In this document: piece after piece, positions 14,859 through 22,148 of the stretch | Position numbering within the stretch: the first letter of the stretch is position 1 | Layout of the letters: the number at the start of each line of letters is the position of its first letter | Assembly: GCA_050180745.1 (NCBI GenBank) | Contig: JBFXDW010000023.1 | Span: forward strand, 1-22,472 | DNA from: JBFXDW01 sp050180745 | Lineage (GTDB): Bacteria > Pseudomonadota > Alphaproteobacteria > UBA9219 | Length of the DNA stretch: 22,472 nt | Reading direction: 5' to 3' | Translations under genes and position numbers: made by a program | Notes under the pieces: generated by a model | Database searches by the model: none | The model's input: only the letters and a program-made list of their open reading frames with translations | Told to the model about the DNA's origin: nothing

Positions 14859-15748
14859 GCTTACCAAACAATCTTTTTTCAGTAGCTTTTAAAGATCAAA
14901 AATTAGGGTTTCTTCTGTTTTTGATGATGGTCATTATGGTCTATGTTGGCTCTTTGGCTATGGCTGCTCAAGCGATGCTGGCGCGTAGCGCCGTTTCATG
15001 GGGTCATGATCTAGAAGGGCGTTTGACGATTGAGGTTCCTTCCTCTTTCCGCGAGGATCCCGTCTTACGCGAGCAAAGAGGGCAAAAAGTTTTAGAGGCT
15101 CTTCAGGGGATGGAGGGTATTGAAGAGGCGCAGCCCATTACGAAAAAAGAAATGAGCCATCTTTTGAATCCATGGGTGGATGATGAAAAAGTAATGGATA
15201 TTCTACCTTTGCCTTACTTGATTGACGTGCAGCTTGCGACATCAGATACGGCGCTCGTTAAAGACATAGAAGACAAACTCAAGCTGGTTGAAGAAACCAT
15301 ACAAATCCATAAACATGCGGGATGGATGGGCTCTTTGATGGGGTTTGTGCGAGGGCTTGGCTGGTTGGCAAGTGTGATGCTGATCTTAACGGCGCTGTCA
15401 ATCATCGCAGTGGTAGGAATCGTGTGTCGTGCTGGATTAGCCGTGCAACAAGATACGGTAAGACTGCTTCATTATATGGGGGCGGCTGATACTTTGATCG
15501 CAGATGCCTTTCAGCAGCATATTAAGCAGTTGGCTAGTCGTGCGTGTCTTTACGGATTCCTTGGCGCTGTCGCAACTGTCTTTCTTTTGGGATTAATGCT
15601 AGGCGTTATGGGAGGTTTGACGCTTGTGGCGCCAATGGGCTTTGTAACGCTCTTGTTGACCATGGCGTTAGTGCCACTGGTTGCGGGGCTTTTAGCCCAT
15701 TGGACGGCGCGTGTGACGGCGCTTGGCCTTCTACGACTTTTGGGATAA
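14855..15748 (+). CDS. ftsX: Cell division protein FtsX
   Basis: FtsX is the integral-membrane partner of FtsE. The 297-residue protein has one N-terminal helix (about 17-40), an extracytoplasmic loop of about 125 residues (EGRLTIEVPSSFRED, then QGMEGIEEAQPITKKEM), and three C-terminal helices beginning near LGWLASVMLILTALSIIAVV, the FtsX/MacB-type topology. In other bacteria the loop contacts amidase activators such as EnvC. The sequence is divergent, as is usual for alphaproteobacterial FtsX, but the context with ftsE is decisive. Translation is coupled to ftsE by the 4-bp overlap. Confidence 0.9.
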   Translation: MSLPNNLFSVAFKDQKLGFLLFLMMVIMVYVGSLAMAAQAMLARSAVSWGHDLEGRLTIEVPSSFREDPVLREQRGQKVLEALQGMEGIEEAQPITKKEMSHLLNPWVDDEKVMDILPLPYLIDVQLATSDTALVKDIEDKLKLVEETIQIHKHAGWMGSLMGFVRGLGWLASVMLILTALSIIAVVGIVCRAGLAVQQDTVRLLHYMGAADTLIADAFQQHIKQLASRACLYGFLGAVATVFLLGLMLGVMGGLTLVAPMGFVTLLLTMALVPLVAGLLAHWTARVTALGLLRLLG

Positions 15749-15750
15749 CG

Positions 15751-16362
15751 ATGAAACATCGGACTCTTTTATACATAAGTCTTTTTTTCTTCTTTGTTGC
15801 GCTTCTAGCCTCGTTATGGAGCGTAGGCCTTGTTCGTTTTGTCAATGAAGTTAGCATCTATGCGGCTCCGGCTTACACACATAACACGCCAGAGGTTGAG
15901 GCGATCGTTGTGCTAACAGGCGGCAGCGATAGGGTTAAAACAGGGCTTGATCTTTTGGCGGCAGGGAAGGGGAAAAAGCTTCTTATTTCTGGCGTTTATC
16001 CAGGAGTTGAAACAAGGCAGATTGTGAAGAAAAGTTCGCTTTCTCACGAGATGGTGCGCTGTTGTGTGGTGCTTGGCCATGCCGCAGAGGACACACGAGG
16101 GAACGCGCAAGAAGCCTTAGATTTCATGCGTGCGGAAGGATTTACGTCCATGCAGCTTGTTACCTCACATTATCACATGCCGCGTAGTTTACTTCTGTTT
16201 CGCCATGTGATGCCCGTCATTAAAATTATTCCTTATCCTGTGTTGCCGGATATGGTCGATCTTTCTTCATGGTTTGCACATGCAGGGACGCGTCAACTTC
16301 TTATTGCCGAGTACCATAAGTATTTGGTTGTGCAGCTTGGTTTATTCTTGGAGGCATTATAG
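15751..16362 (+). CDS. YdcF-like DUF218 membrane-anchored protein
   Basis: One N-terminal membrane helix (about 6-30) precedes a DUF218 domain: VEAIVVLTGGSDRVKTGLDL, then KLLISGVYPGVE, then DTRGNAQEALDFM, then LVTSHYHMPRSLLLF. These correspond to the conserved GG..R, G, D(T/S)..NA and TS.yH..RA blocks of YdcF/SanA/ElyC proteins. E. coli ElyC influences peptidoglycan and lipid-carrier metabolism. The biochemical role of most members is unknown. The ATG at 15751, two bases after the ftsX stop, was chosen over longer in-frame starts inside ftsX because it begins a clean signal anchor (MKHRTLLYISLFFFFVALLA). The 203-residue length fits the family. Confidence 0.85.
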   Translation: MKHRTLLYISLFFFFVALLASLWSVGLVRFVNEVSIYAAPAYTHNTPEVEAIVVLTGGSDRVKTGLDLLAAGKGKKLLISGVYPGVETRQIVKKSSLSHEMVRCCVVLGHAAEDTRGNAQEALDFMRAEGFTSMQLVTSHYHMPRSLLLFRHVMPVIKIIPYPVLPDMVDLSSWFAHAGTRQLLIAEYHKYLVVQLGLFLEAL

Positions 16363-16364
16363 TT

Positions 16365-17072
16365 ATGGCGTTGTGGCTTCGTTCAAGTGCGTTTTTTTTG
16401 GTCCACGTTTTTTGGGCTGTGGTCCCCGCTGTTTTATTTGTGTGGGTTGTTTTGCTGCCACAAAAATTTGTCTTTAAAGCTATTCGCTATTGGCAATGGC
16501 AGTTATCATGGTTTGAGGCCAAAATACTAAGGCTGACTTATCGCATCGAGGGAGCCGAAAATATTCCAGATGGTCCTTGTATTATTGCAGCCAAACATCA
16601 GTCGGCGTGGGAGACATGCAAGCTTAACGTTCTCTTTGAAAATCCGGCTATTGTTCTAAAAAAAGAGCTCACTTACCTGCCTATATGGGGGTGGTATGCG
16701 TGGGCCTCAGGGCTTATTCCGATTGATCGTAAGGCAGGCGTGAAGGCTCTAAGCAAAATGCGGCGTGCAGCCGAAAAAGCGAAAGCGCAAGGGCGGAAAA
16801 TTGTTATTTTTCCGCAAGGGACACGTCTGAAGCCCGGAGAAAAGAAGCCTTATAAATCAGGTGTTGCGGCTTTATATCGTGATCTTGATGTGCCGATTGT
16901 GCCTATGGCGTTGAACTCAGGGTTATTCTGGGGAAAGGGTGCGTTTTTGAAGAAGTCAGGGGTTGTGACAATACGGTTTCTGCCGCCTATCCCTGCGGGG
17001 CTGTCGCGGCAGGAAATGATGCAGCGGCTTGAGACAGAGCTTGAAGCCGCTTGTGAGAAAATCGGAGAATAG
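16365..17072 (+). CDS. plsC: 1-acyl-sn-glycerol-3-phosphate acyltransferase PlsC-like
   Basis: It should transfer an acyl chain to lysophosphatidic acid to form phosphatidic acid at the inner membrane, the second step of phospholipid synthesis. The 235-residue protein has an N-terminal hydrophobic segment (8-32) and the acyltransferase motifs in order: KHQSAWET, GLIPIDRK, FPQGTRLKPGE, and VPIVPMALNSG. The catalytic HX4D motif appears as HX4E, and FPEGTR appears as FPQGTR. Both are variants I associate with an alphaproteobacterial subgroup, but the substitutions leave some doubt about the exact substrate. It is the last gene of the ftsE operon, starting two bases after ydcF. Its TAG stop opens a G-rich heptad array. 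Confidence 0.85.
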   Translation: MALWLRSSAFFLVHVFWAVVPAVLFVWVVLLPQKFVFKAIRYWQWQLSWFEAKILRLTYRIEGAENIPDGPCIIAAKHQSAWETCKLNVLFENPAIVLKKELTYLPIWGWYAWASGLIPIDRKAGVKALSKMRRAAEKAKAQGRKIVIFPQGTRLKPGEKKPYKSGVAALYRDLDVPIVPMALNSGLFWGKGAFLKKSGVVTIRFLPPIPAGLSRQEMMQRLETELEAACEKIGE

Positions 17073-17112
17073 GGGGCAGGGATCGGGGATCTGGGATTGG
17101 GGATTGGGGAAG
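17071..17112 (+). repeat. Six tandem G-rich heptads starting in the plsC stop codon
   Basis: Reading from the A of TAG: AGGGGGC, AGGGATC, GGGGATC, TGGGATT, GGGGATT, GGGGAAG. GGG runs recur every 7 bases, so the RNA could form a G-quadruplex. The register relative to the stop is the same as for galU and lpxK. Confidence 0.8.
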
Positions 17113-17124
17113 TCTTCCTAGTTC

Positions 17125-17160
17125 TTTCTCTCCCAATTCTCAAAAAAATGGGAAGAGAAA
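17125..17160. terminator. Hairpin between convergent plsC and lpxK
   Basis: TTTCTCTCCCA (17125-17135) pairs with TGGGAAGAGAAA (17149-17160) with one bulge around an A-rich loop. It lacks a strong T-run but is placed to stop transcripts from both sides. Confidence 0.45.
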
Positions 17161-17171
17161 TGTAAAGGAAG

Positions 17172-17213
17172 TCCCCCTGAATCCTAAATGCCGAATCCTG
17201 AATGCTGAATCCT
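17172..17213 (-). repeat. Six tandem heptads starting in the lpxK stop codon
   Basis: On the lpxK coding strand, from the A of TAG: AGGATTC, AGCATTC, AGGATTC, GGCATTT, AGGATTC, AGGGGGA. The 7-base period is exact, but most units have only GG, so quadruplex potential is low. Confidence 0.75.
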
Positions 17214-18168
17214 AACGCACCTTCAAAATCCGGCCTAGCTCTTCAGGGTTTTCAAACAACAAATCAACGTGAAGCACGCCGACATCATGGCGGAATTTTC
17301 GTGGCAGGCGCACCCAATCTTTAGCTGTTGTGATGAGGCTCAGCTCTTTGTGCGCTGCTTCTTTGGCAAGTTTTTCCAAGTCTTTATTCGTATAAGCATA
17401 GTGATCAGCAAAATCTTGAGTTTTTATAACATTAAGACCCGTTGCGGCACATGAATCATAGAATTTTTGAGGCCGTCCAATTCCTGCAAAAGCTAGAACA
17501 TTGGGTTTATCCGCAAAAGCTTTGGGTAGAGAGGGTTTCAAGGATGCTTTGAGAACCGTCTTGCCAAGGCAGTGCGTGACGAGTTCGCTATCTTGACCGA
17601 TCATGACAATCGCATCAACGCGCGAGAACGCATCGTGCAGTGTTTCTCGCAAAGGTCCTGCGGGAAAAAGGTGGCGGTTGCCAAACCCAACTGCGCCGTC
17701 GATAACGAGTAAACTTATGTCTGGCGCGATGGTTGGATTCTGAAGGCCGTCATCAAGAATGATATGTGTGCCTTCCTGACTTGCAAAGCGAATAGCCTGA
17801 GGGCGTGAGCGCCCAATCCAGCATGGTGCAACTGAGGCCAACAACAAGGCTTCATCGCCGACATCATTGGCGGTGTGGACTTTAGGATCAACGCGTAGCG
17901 GTCCCTTTTTTCTGCCACCATAGCCGCGTGTCACAAAAACAGGTTGGGCGCCTTGCTGCTTGAGATAACGTGCGATGGCCAGTGCTGTTGGTGTTTTTCC
18001 TGCACCACCGACAACGATATTGCCTACGCAAATGAGAGGGACGTGACTATGCGCAGACGAGCTAACGGTGCGACGCAGCAAAGCGCCTGTGCGATAAAGG
18101 ACCCCCAACGGAGCCAACAATGTCCCCATGACACTACGTTTTTTATACCAAAATGCAGGAGCTTTCAT
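17212..18168 (-). CDS. lpxK: Tetraacyldisaccharide 4'-kinase LpxK
   Basis: LpxK phosphorylates the 4' position of the lipid A disaccharide using ATP at the cytoplasmic face of the inner membrane, giving lipid IVA. The N-terminus has the usual hydrophobic helix (GTLLAPLGVLYRTGALLRR). The atypical P-loop VGNIVVGGAGKTPT (48-61) follows, then VTRGYGGR, VGDEALLLA, HIILDDGLQNP with the catalytic Asp pair, and LAFAGIGRPQKFY. I place the start at 18168 (MKAPAFWYKK) because its ATG overlaps the waaA stop by 4 bp. A start two codons upstream (18174) is possible. Forming an operon with waaA fits lipid A-Kdo assembly. The gene ends in a heptad array that includes its TAG. Confidence 0.92.
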   Translation of the reverse strand: MKAPAFWYKKRSVMGTLLAPLGVLYRTGALLRRTVSSSAHSHVPLICVGNIVVGGAGKTPTALAIARYLKQQGAQPVFVTRGYGGRKKGPLRVDPKVHTANDVGDEALLLASVAPCWIGRSRPQAIRFASQEGTHIILDDGLQNPTIAPDISLLVIDGAVGFGNRHLFPAGPLRETLHDAFSRVDAIVMIGQDSELVTHCLGKTVLKASLKPSLPKAFADKPNVLAFAGIGRPQKFYDSCAATGLNVIKTQDFADHYAYTNKDLEKLAKEAAHKELSLITTAKDWVRLPRKFRHDVGVLHVDLLFENPEELGRILKVR

Positions 18169-19427
18169 TTCCATGCCTGCCCGAGGAAGGGGTCCAAAAT
18201 TTTCATTGTCTCTTCCAATATCGTTTGTTTTTCTTCAACCCAGCTTTGTGCAGCGGTGGACAACGCATGCCTTTGTGCAGGATTTCTGAGATAGGTTTCT
18301 AATGCTTCGCATAGTTCTTGCTCGCTCTCGACTTGTCGGGCGGCTCCATGACTTAGCATATCATCGGCCATAATCGCAAAATTATCCATTTTGGGCCCAA
18401 AAACAACCGCACAATATAATTGAGCGGGTTCAATAGGATTATGACCGCCCCACGTGAACGACCCCGCCAGACAAACCAGATCCGTTAAGCGATAAAAGAG
18501 CCCCAGTTCACCCATAGTGTCGGCTAGGTAAATGTTGGTATCGGGCGTGGGCGGTTCGTTTTTGCTGCGTATGGCGCAGGATAAGCCTTCTTCTTCGATG
18601 AGCGCGCTGATCGAGGCAGCACGTTCAGGATGGCGCGGCACAATGATCGTTAGCAGATTGGGCCAGTAGGTTGTCAGATAGCGATGCGCCAGAATAGCCA
18701 GCTCGTCCTCGCCCTCATGTGTAGAGGCCATGAGCCATAAAGGGCGGCCTTCTGTTTGCTCTTGCAGGGCGGCAAGGTCGTCCTCGTCAAAGGGTAGAGG
18801 ATCAGCGACATATTTCAGATTGCCGATAGCTTTGACGTTGGGGAGTCCTAGTGCAGCAAAACGGTTAGCCTCTTGTCCTGTCTGTGCAAGGCCAAACGAA
18901 AAACAGGACAACATCCTTTTTGTGCCATTTTTGACTAGGCGCCAGCGGTGATAAGAGCGCTCTGACATGCGTCCGTTCAGCAGAGCGGTTGGGATATTGT
19001 ATGTTTTAAGAGCGGTCAGCATGTTGGGCCAAAGCTCGGATTCAATCCATAAGGCGCGGTCAGGTCGCCAGTATTCTAAGAAGCGCGTGACATAGGGCCA
19101 GCGATCAACGGGTACATATTGGTGAAAGACGCCCTCAGGCAAGCGGCTTTCCGTGAGTTTGGCAGAAGTAACGGTACCTGTTGTGAGCAAGATTGAGTAT
19201 TCGGGGCAGCGTATCCGTAAAGCCTTTAAGAGGCTAATAACGGACATCATTTCGCCAACACTGGCGGCATGGCACCAGATAAGTTTGCCTTTGGGACGAG
19301 GAAGTGAGGGAAAGCCTAAGCGTTCTTGGAAACGCACAGCATCCTCGCGGCCCCGTTGTTTGCGAACTCGCAGATAAAGGCCGATCAGTGGGGCTAAAAG
19401 AGTTGTTAGAAGGCGATAACGTTTCAT
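18165..19427 (-). CDS. waaA: Kdo transferase WaaA (KdtA)
   Basis: WaaA adds Kdo from CMP-Kdo to lipid IVA at the inner membrane. The 420-residue GT30 protein has an N-terminal membrane anchor (about 6-20) and IWCHAASVGEM with the catalytic E59. It also has PVDRWPYVTRFLEYWRPDRA, ESELWPNM (129-136), NGRMSERSYHRW (151-162) and the donor-binding LAGSFTWGGHNPIEPAQL. All are standard. The number of Kdo residues it adds cannot be read from sequence. It starts 50 bp after mlaC stops and overlaps lpxK by 4 bp, forming an mlaC-waaA-lpxK operon devoted to the outer membrane. Confidence 0.95.
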   Translation of the reverse strand: MKRYRLLTTLLAPLIGLYLRVRKQRGREDAVRFQERLGFPSLPRPKGKLIWCHAASVGEMMSVISLLKALRIRCPEYSILLTTGTVTSAKLTESRLPEGVFHQYVPVDRWPYVTRFLEYWRPDRALWIESELWPNMLTALKTYNIPTALLNGRMSERSYHRWRLVKNGTKRMLSCFSFGLAQTGQEANRFAALGLPNVKAIGNLKYVADPLPFDEDDLAALQEQTEGRPLWLMASTHEGEDELAILAHRYLTTYWPNLLTIIVPRHPERAASISALIEEEGLSCAIRSKNEPPTPDTNIYLADTMGELGLFYRLTDLVCLAGSFTWGGHNPIEPAQLYCAVVFGPKMDNFAIMADDMLSHGAARQVESEQELCEALETYLRNPAQRHALSTAAQSWVEEKQTILEETMKILDPFLGQAWK

Positions 19428-19477
19428 TGTTGAGGCGCAGAGAAGGGGGGGATTTAGTAATCCGAGACCCTAATCTC

Positions 19478-20146
19478 TTACACTTCCTTTTTGTCATCTG
19501 CACGACTGCGCATCATTTTAAGCAGAGCCTCAATGTCGCCGCCGTTGCGTTGGATGATGGCGCTATATTCTTGGCGCTGTGTGACGCTCATGCTGATGCC
19601 TTCGACAACAACGTCGATAATGCCCATTTTTCCTTTGCGATTACGAACACGCCACACAACGCTAGTGGCTTGTGAGCCGTCGGGATGTGTGATTTCGCTC
19701 GTCACAACTTTATCCTTTTTGCCTTGGGTATCAACAGAAGTCACGCGAAAGCCTTCCCCCGTATAAAGTGTAAAGCGGTCGGAATAAGTCTTAACGACGA
19801 GCTGCTCGAAAAGATCCAAGTATTCTTTTTGTTGCTTTTCTGTCGCGCGCATCCAGTTGCGGCCCAGAACAAAACGGGCAATTGTTTCCAAGTCGAAGGT
19901 TCGACGCAATAGATCACGGAATTTCTGGGTGCGGTCTTGTTTCGAGGTATCAGTGCTTTTCAGGATATTGATAGCTTCCTGTCCTAGATCGCTGATGAAG
20001 CTGCCCTCAGCGGTGGTCGCCGATTCGTGAACAGCGCTTGTTTGGGCAAAAGCTGGTGTTGAGATCATACTGGCACAGCCAATCATAACTGACAGGGAAA
20101 GGGCGCTTATACGCAATATGCGAAGAGAAAATGCCGAAAGAGACAT
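19478..20146 (-). CDS. mlaC: MlaC/Ttg2D-type periplasmic phospholipid-binding protein
   Basis: MlaC carries phospholipids across the periplasm between outer- and inner-membrane Mla complexes. The 222-residue precursor has a Sec signal peptide (MSLSAFSLRI to PAFA, cut before Q35). The mature part has the family pattern DRTQKFRDLLRRTFDLETIA, then FVLGRNWMRATEKQQKEYLD, then FEQLVVKTYSDRFTLYTGEG. The ATG at 20146 is chosen over the upstream one at 20215 because AGGAGCTTTTC precedes it and it begins the signal peptide. No mlaD/E/F genes adjoin it. The stop is followed by a degenerate 7-base pattern (AGAGATT, AGGGTCT, CGGATTA). Confidence 0.88.
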   Translation of the reverse strand: MSLSAFSLRILRISALSLSVMIGCASMISTPAFAQTSAVHESATTAEGSFISDLGQEAINILKSTDTSKQDRTQKFRDLLRRTFDLETIARFVLGRNWMRATEKQQKEYLDLFEQLVVKTYSDRFTLYTGEGFRVTSVDTQGKKDKVVTSEITHPDGSQATSVVWRVRNRKGKMGIIDVVVEGISMSVTQRQEYSAIIQRNGGDIEALLKMMRSRADDKKEV

Positions 20147-20261
20147 GAAAAGCTCCTGAGTCGAGGGAAAGAATCTAAGTCTCATCCTGTATAACGGCTC
20201 TGGCGGAAAAAGCAAAAGGGAATCAGATTATGGCTCCGAACTCGGGTAAAGAAAAAGTAAA

Positions 20262-20448
20262 TGGGATGCCAGCCGGAGCCTGTGCTCGCGAAGGCGGGTA
20301 CTGGCATGACGGAATTGTGGATAGGTCTGTCCTCTACTCCTAAACGTCACCCCAGCGACCCGTCGCGCCGAAGCTGCGAAGCAGCGTAGGGGGAAGGCTG
20401 GGGTCCCATTTTTCTTTTTTTGGATCCAGTTATGCAAGAGGTCTAGTG
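20262..20448. repeat. Composite palindromic repeat region
   Basis: A stem ATGCCAG...CTGGCAT (about 20266-20306) contains CGCGAAGGCGGG and is followed by ATGACGG, matching arms of the element at 11800. A second palindrome (ACCCCAGC near 20348 with GCTGGGGT near 20397) leads into a 53-bp copy of the repeat at 11716-11768. The gap 20147-20470 holds no gene. Confidence 0.65.
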
Positions 20449-20470
20449 ATGGAACAGGCTCTTACGCCAT

Positions 20471-20505
20471 AAAAAAACCGCGCCTGTTATGGAGGACAGG
20501 CGCGG
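20471..20505 (-). terminator. Rho-independent terminator of the 146-aa gene
   Basis: On the minus strand CCGCGCCTGT (20505-20496) pairs perfectly with ACAGGCGCGG (20487-20478) around an 8-base loop and is followed by seven T residues. It lies 19 bp beyond the stop at 20524. Confidence 0.9.
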
Positions 20506-20523
20506 GAGTTAGAGGAGAAAATG

Positions 20524-20964
20524 TTAGGCAATTGCGAAATGTTTCCCAAGAGGTTTTTTTTGTATAGGTAAAGGCGTTCCTGGTTCTTCCATTTTTAAAT
20601 CGCCTTGATGTTCTGCATAAGCGTTTAGGACAAAATTTTGTTGGTGATCTGTCATGAAAGGTACCCATTCAGGATGAAGAGGCATTCCTTCATAAGCCCT
20701 CATGATAGAGGAGGCGAAGACATTTGAGGGAATCAAGACACCATTAACGTATGTTGGCTCTTTCGTGAGTGCTTGGGCGGCCATCATGCTTTGTTCTTGC
20801 GTTTTGGCGTTTCTGCGCCGTTTGACTGTTCTCATCTCGCGAGCTGTTGAGGGTGTTGCATCTGCTTGTCGGGCAGCTCTCATTTCAGCGAGTTTTTGGG
20901 TATTATCAACTTCAGGGTTCTTTTTTTTAGGAGCTACTTTTTGGGGACCTTTTCTCTTTGCCAT
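20524..20964 (-). CDS. Unrecognised basic 146-aa protein
   Basis: I do not recognise this protein. The N-terminal 60 residues are strongly basic and probably disordered (MAKRKGPQKVAPKKKNPEVD, then MRTVKRRRNAKTQEQ), which could bind nucleic acid. The C-terminal half looks folded, with YVNGVLIPSNVFASSIMRAY and HPEWVPFMTDHQQNFVLNAY. No signal peptide or membrane helix is present. It is an independent unit. It has an ideal Shine-Dalgarno (AGGAGG, 5 bases from ATG), a promoter with a 13-bp palindrome at its -35, and a strong terminator. That suggests a well-expressed, regulated monocistronic gene, possibly autoregulated. The DNA-binding idea is inference from charge only. Confidence 0.8.
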   Translation of the reverse strand: MAKRKGPQKVAPKKKNPEVDNTQKLAEMRAARQADATPSTAREMRTVKRRRNAKTQEQSMMAAQALTKEPTYVNGVLIPSNVFASSIMRAYEGMPLHPEWVPFMTDHQQNFVLNAYAEHQGDLKMEEPGTPLPIQKKPLGKHFAIA

Positions 20965-20978
20965 CTTAACCTCCTACG

Positions 20979-21008
20979 ATTGTATTTGATTTCGACTCAA
21001 CCTACCAA
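20979..21008 (-). promoter_or_regulatory. Promoter of the 146-aa gene
   Basis: On the minus strand -35 TTGGTA (21008-21003), an 18-base spacer and -10 TACAAT (20984-20979) precede the AGGAGG ribosome binding site. The -35 lies within the palindrome at 21004-21016. Confidence 0.55.
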
Positions 21009-21040
21009 TTATTGGTCTATTTTTACCTATTTTTGGTAGG
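21001..21040. promoter_or_regulatory. Candidate operator: nested palindromes
   Basis: ACCAATTATTGGT (21004-21016) is a perfect 13-base palindrome overlapping the -35 of the 146-aa gene. CCTACCAA (21001-21008) is also inverted at 21033-21040. A repressor dimer or tetramer site is plausible. Confidence 0.5.
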
Positions 21041-21062
21041 CAGGCAAGGGAAAAGAATAGTT

Positions 21063-22049
21063 TCATTTACTTTCAAGCAAGAAAATTACATTTTCTATGC
21101 TTTTTATGACACATTCTTTTGGTATAGATTCCATGTAAGTCCCTCCAAAATCTTGCGCTTTTATCACACATCCATGTGTGACTTCTGGTGCCAGTTTGTG
21201 TGCCGAGGTGGGGCCAAACAAACTAATAAGGGGGCAATCCACGGCCGCCAGCATATGGCTGGTGCCGCTGTCATTCGTGACGGCGAGCGTTAAGCGGTCC
21301 GCGATGGCAAGTGTGTGATCGACTTTGGGTGGTGAGCCCCATATTTCCGTTGCTTGAAGGGGGAAGAGTGCCCCTGCAACGGCGGTGCGGAGCTCCTCAT
21401 ATATGTCTTGCTCTTGGGGGCCCAGAATAAAGACGGACTTATATCCTTTTGTCTCGATCTCTTGGGCGAGGGCGATGAAGTTGGGAAGGGGCCATTTTTT
21501 GATCTCATTTCCTGCTCCGGGGGCAAGGCCGATATAAACCTGACCTTGAGGGAGGATTTTTAAGGCCTTATCCCGCATTTCTGGGCTGATCGGTAGGCGG
21601 CTCGAGACATTCGGCGGGGTACCACTTGCCAATTCTACGAGCTGGAGCAATCGGTTAACCAATCGTTTTGGTCTTTTACTGAAAAGGGGCGGGCGCCGCT
21701 GAGATAAGGCAAATCGAAACGCGGGCGCAATAAAAAGGCCGTGTTTTAGCCGCCATCTAGCCTGTAACGCTAGTTTCCAGCGCCCCCGCGTATCAATCAG
21801 AAGGTCAAAAGAAGGAGCCTCTTTGGCGTGTCGAACGGTTAGCCAGTTGGGTGTTTCATGGATTTCGTCGATGAACGGGCGGACCGTGTCTCGCATGGGA
21901 CCGCTATAGGCCGTTTTGTCGCGCGTGGTAACCCAGTGAATCTGTGCGTTAGGCCATGCCTGCCGCAGGGCGCGCAGAAAAGGCAGCTTGATAAGGGCGT
22001 CACCAATGACCTCTTGGCCAGAAAGGACTCCAATTGTTTGAATTTTCAT
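21063..22049 (-). CDS. Family 9 glycosyltransferase (heptosyltransferase-like)
   Basis: The 328-residue protein resembles ADP-heptose:LPS heptosyltransferases (GT9, WaaC/WaaF/RfaQ type), which extend the LPS inner core at the cytoplasmic face of the inner membrane. Seen are the N-terminal GT-B strand-loop (VIGDALIKLPFLRALRQAWP, then IHWVTTR), APGAGNEIKKWPLPNFIALA, and the C-terminal donor-site block VTNDSGTSHMLAAVDCPLIS followed by LFGPTSAHKLAP. The ATG at 22049 (MKIQTIGVLSG) is chosen over 22121 because the family starts with a short beta strand and the extra 24 residues are not family-like. It is divergent from grpE. The acceptor and exact sugar cannot be deduced. gmhA in this window would help supply ADP-heptose. 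Confidence 0.85.
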   Translation of the reverse strand: MKIQTIGVLSGQEVIGDALIKLPFLRALRQAWPNAQIHWVTTRDKTAYSGPMRDTVRPFIDEIHETPNWLTVRHAKEAPSFDLLIDTRGRWKLALQARWRLKHGLFIAPAFRFALSQRRPPLFSKRPKRLVNRLLQLVELASGTPPNVSSRLPISPEMRDKALKILPQGQVYIGLAPGAGNEIKKWPLPNFIALAQEIETKGYKSVFILGPQEQDIYEELRTAVAGALFPLQATEIWGSPPKVDHTLAIADRLTLAVTNDSGTSHMLAAVDCPLISLFGPTSAHKLAPEVTHGCVIKAQDFGGTYMESIPKECVIKSIENVIFLLESK

Positions 22050-22057
22050 CTGTGACT

Positions 22058-22086
22058 CTTGAAATGGAAAAAAAGTTAACCCATCT
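22058..22086 (+). promoter_or_regulatory. Sigma32 (RpoH) heat-shock promoter of grpE
   Basis: CTTGAAAT (22058-22065) and CCCATCT (22080-22086) match the RpoH consensus CTTGAAA / CCCATnT, with 15 bases between CTTGAAA and CCCATCT. Transcription would start near 22094, about 55 bases before the grpE ATG. The -35 is 8 bases from the divergent glycosyltransferase start. Confidence 0.85.
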
Positions 22087-22148
22087 TGTATCATGGCCTC
22101 AGAATCGTTAAAAGATGCCACTGAATGAAAAAATCAGGAAAGTCAGAT

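Noticed and set aside
15544..15750. N-terminal extension of the YdcF-like gene into ftsX
   Set aside because: The extension is an out-of-frame reading of ftsX. The ATG at 15751 begins a clean membrane anchor.
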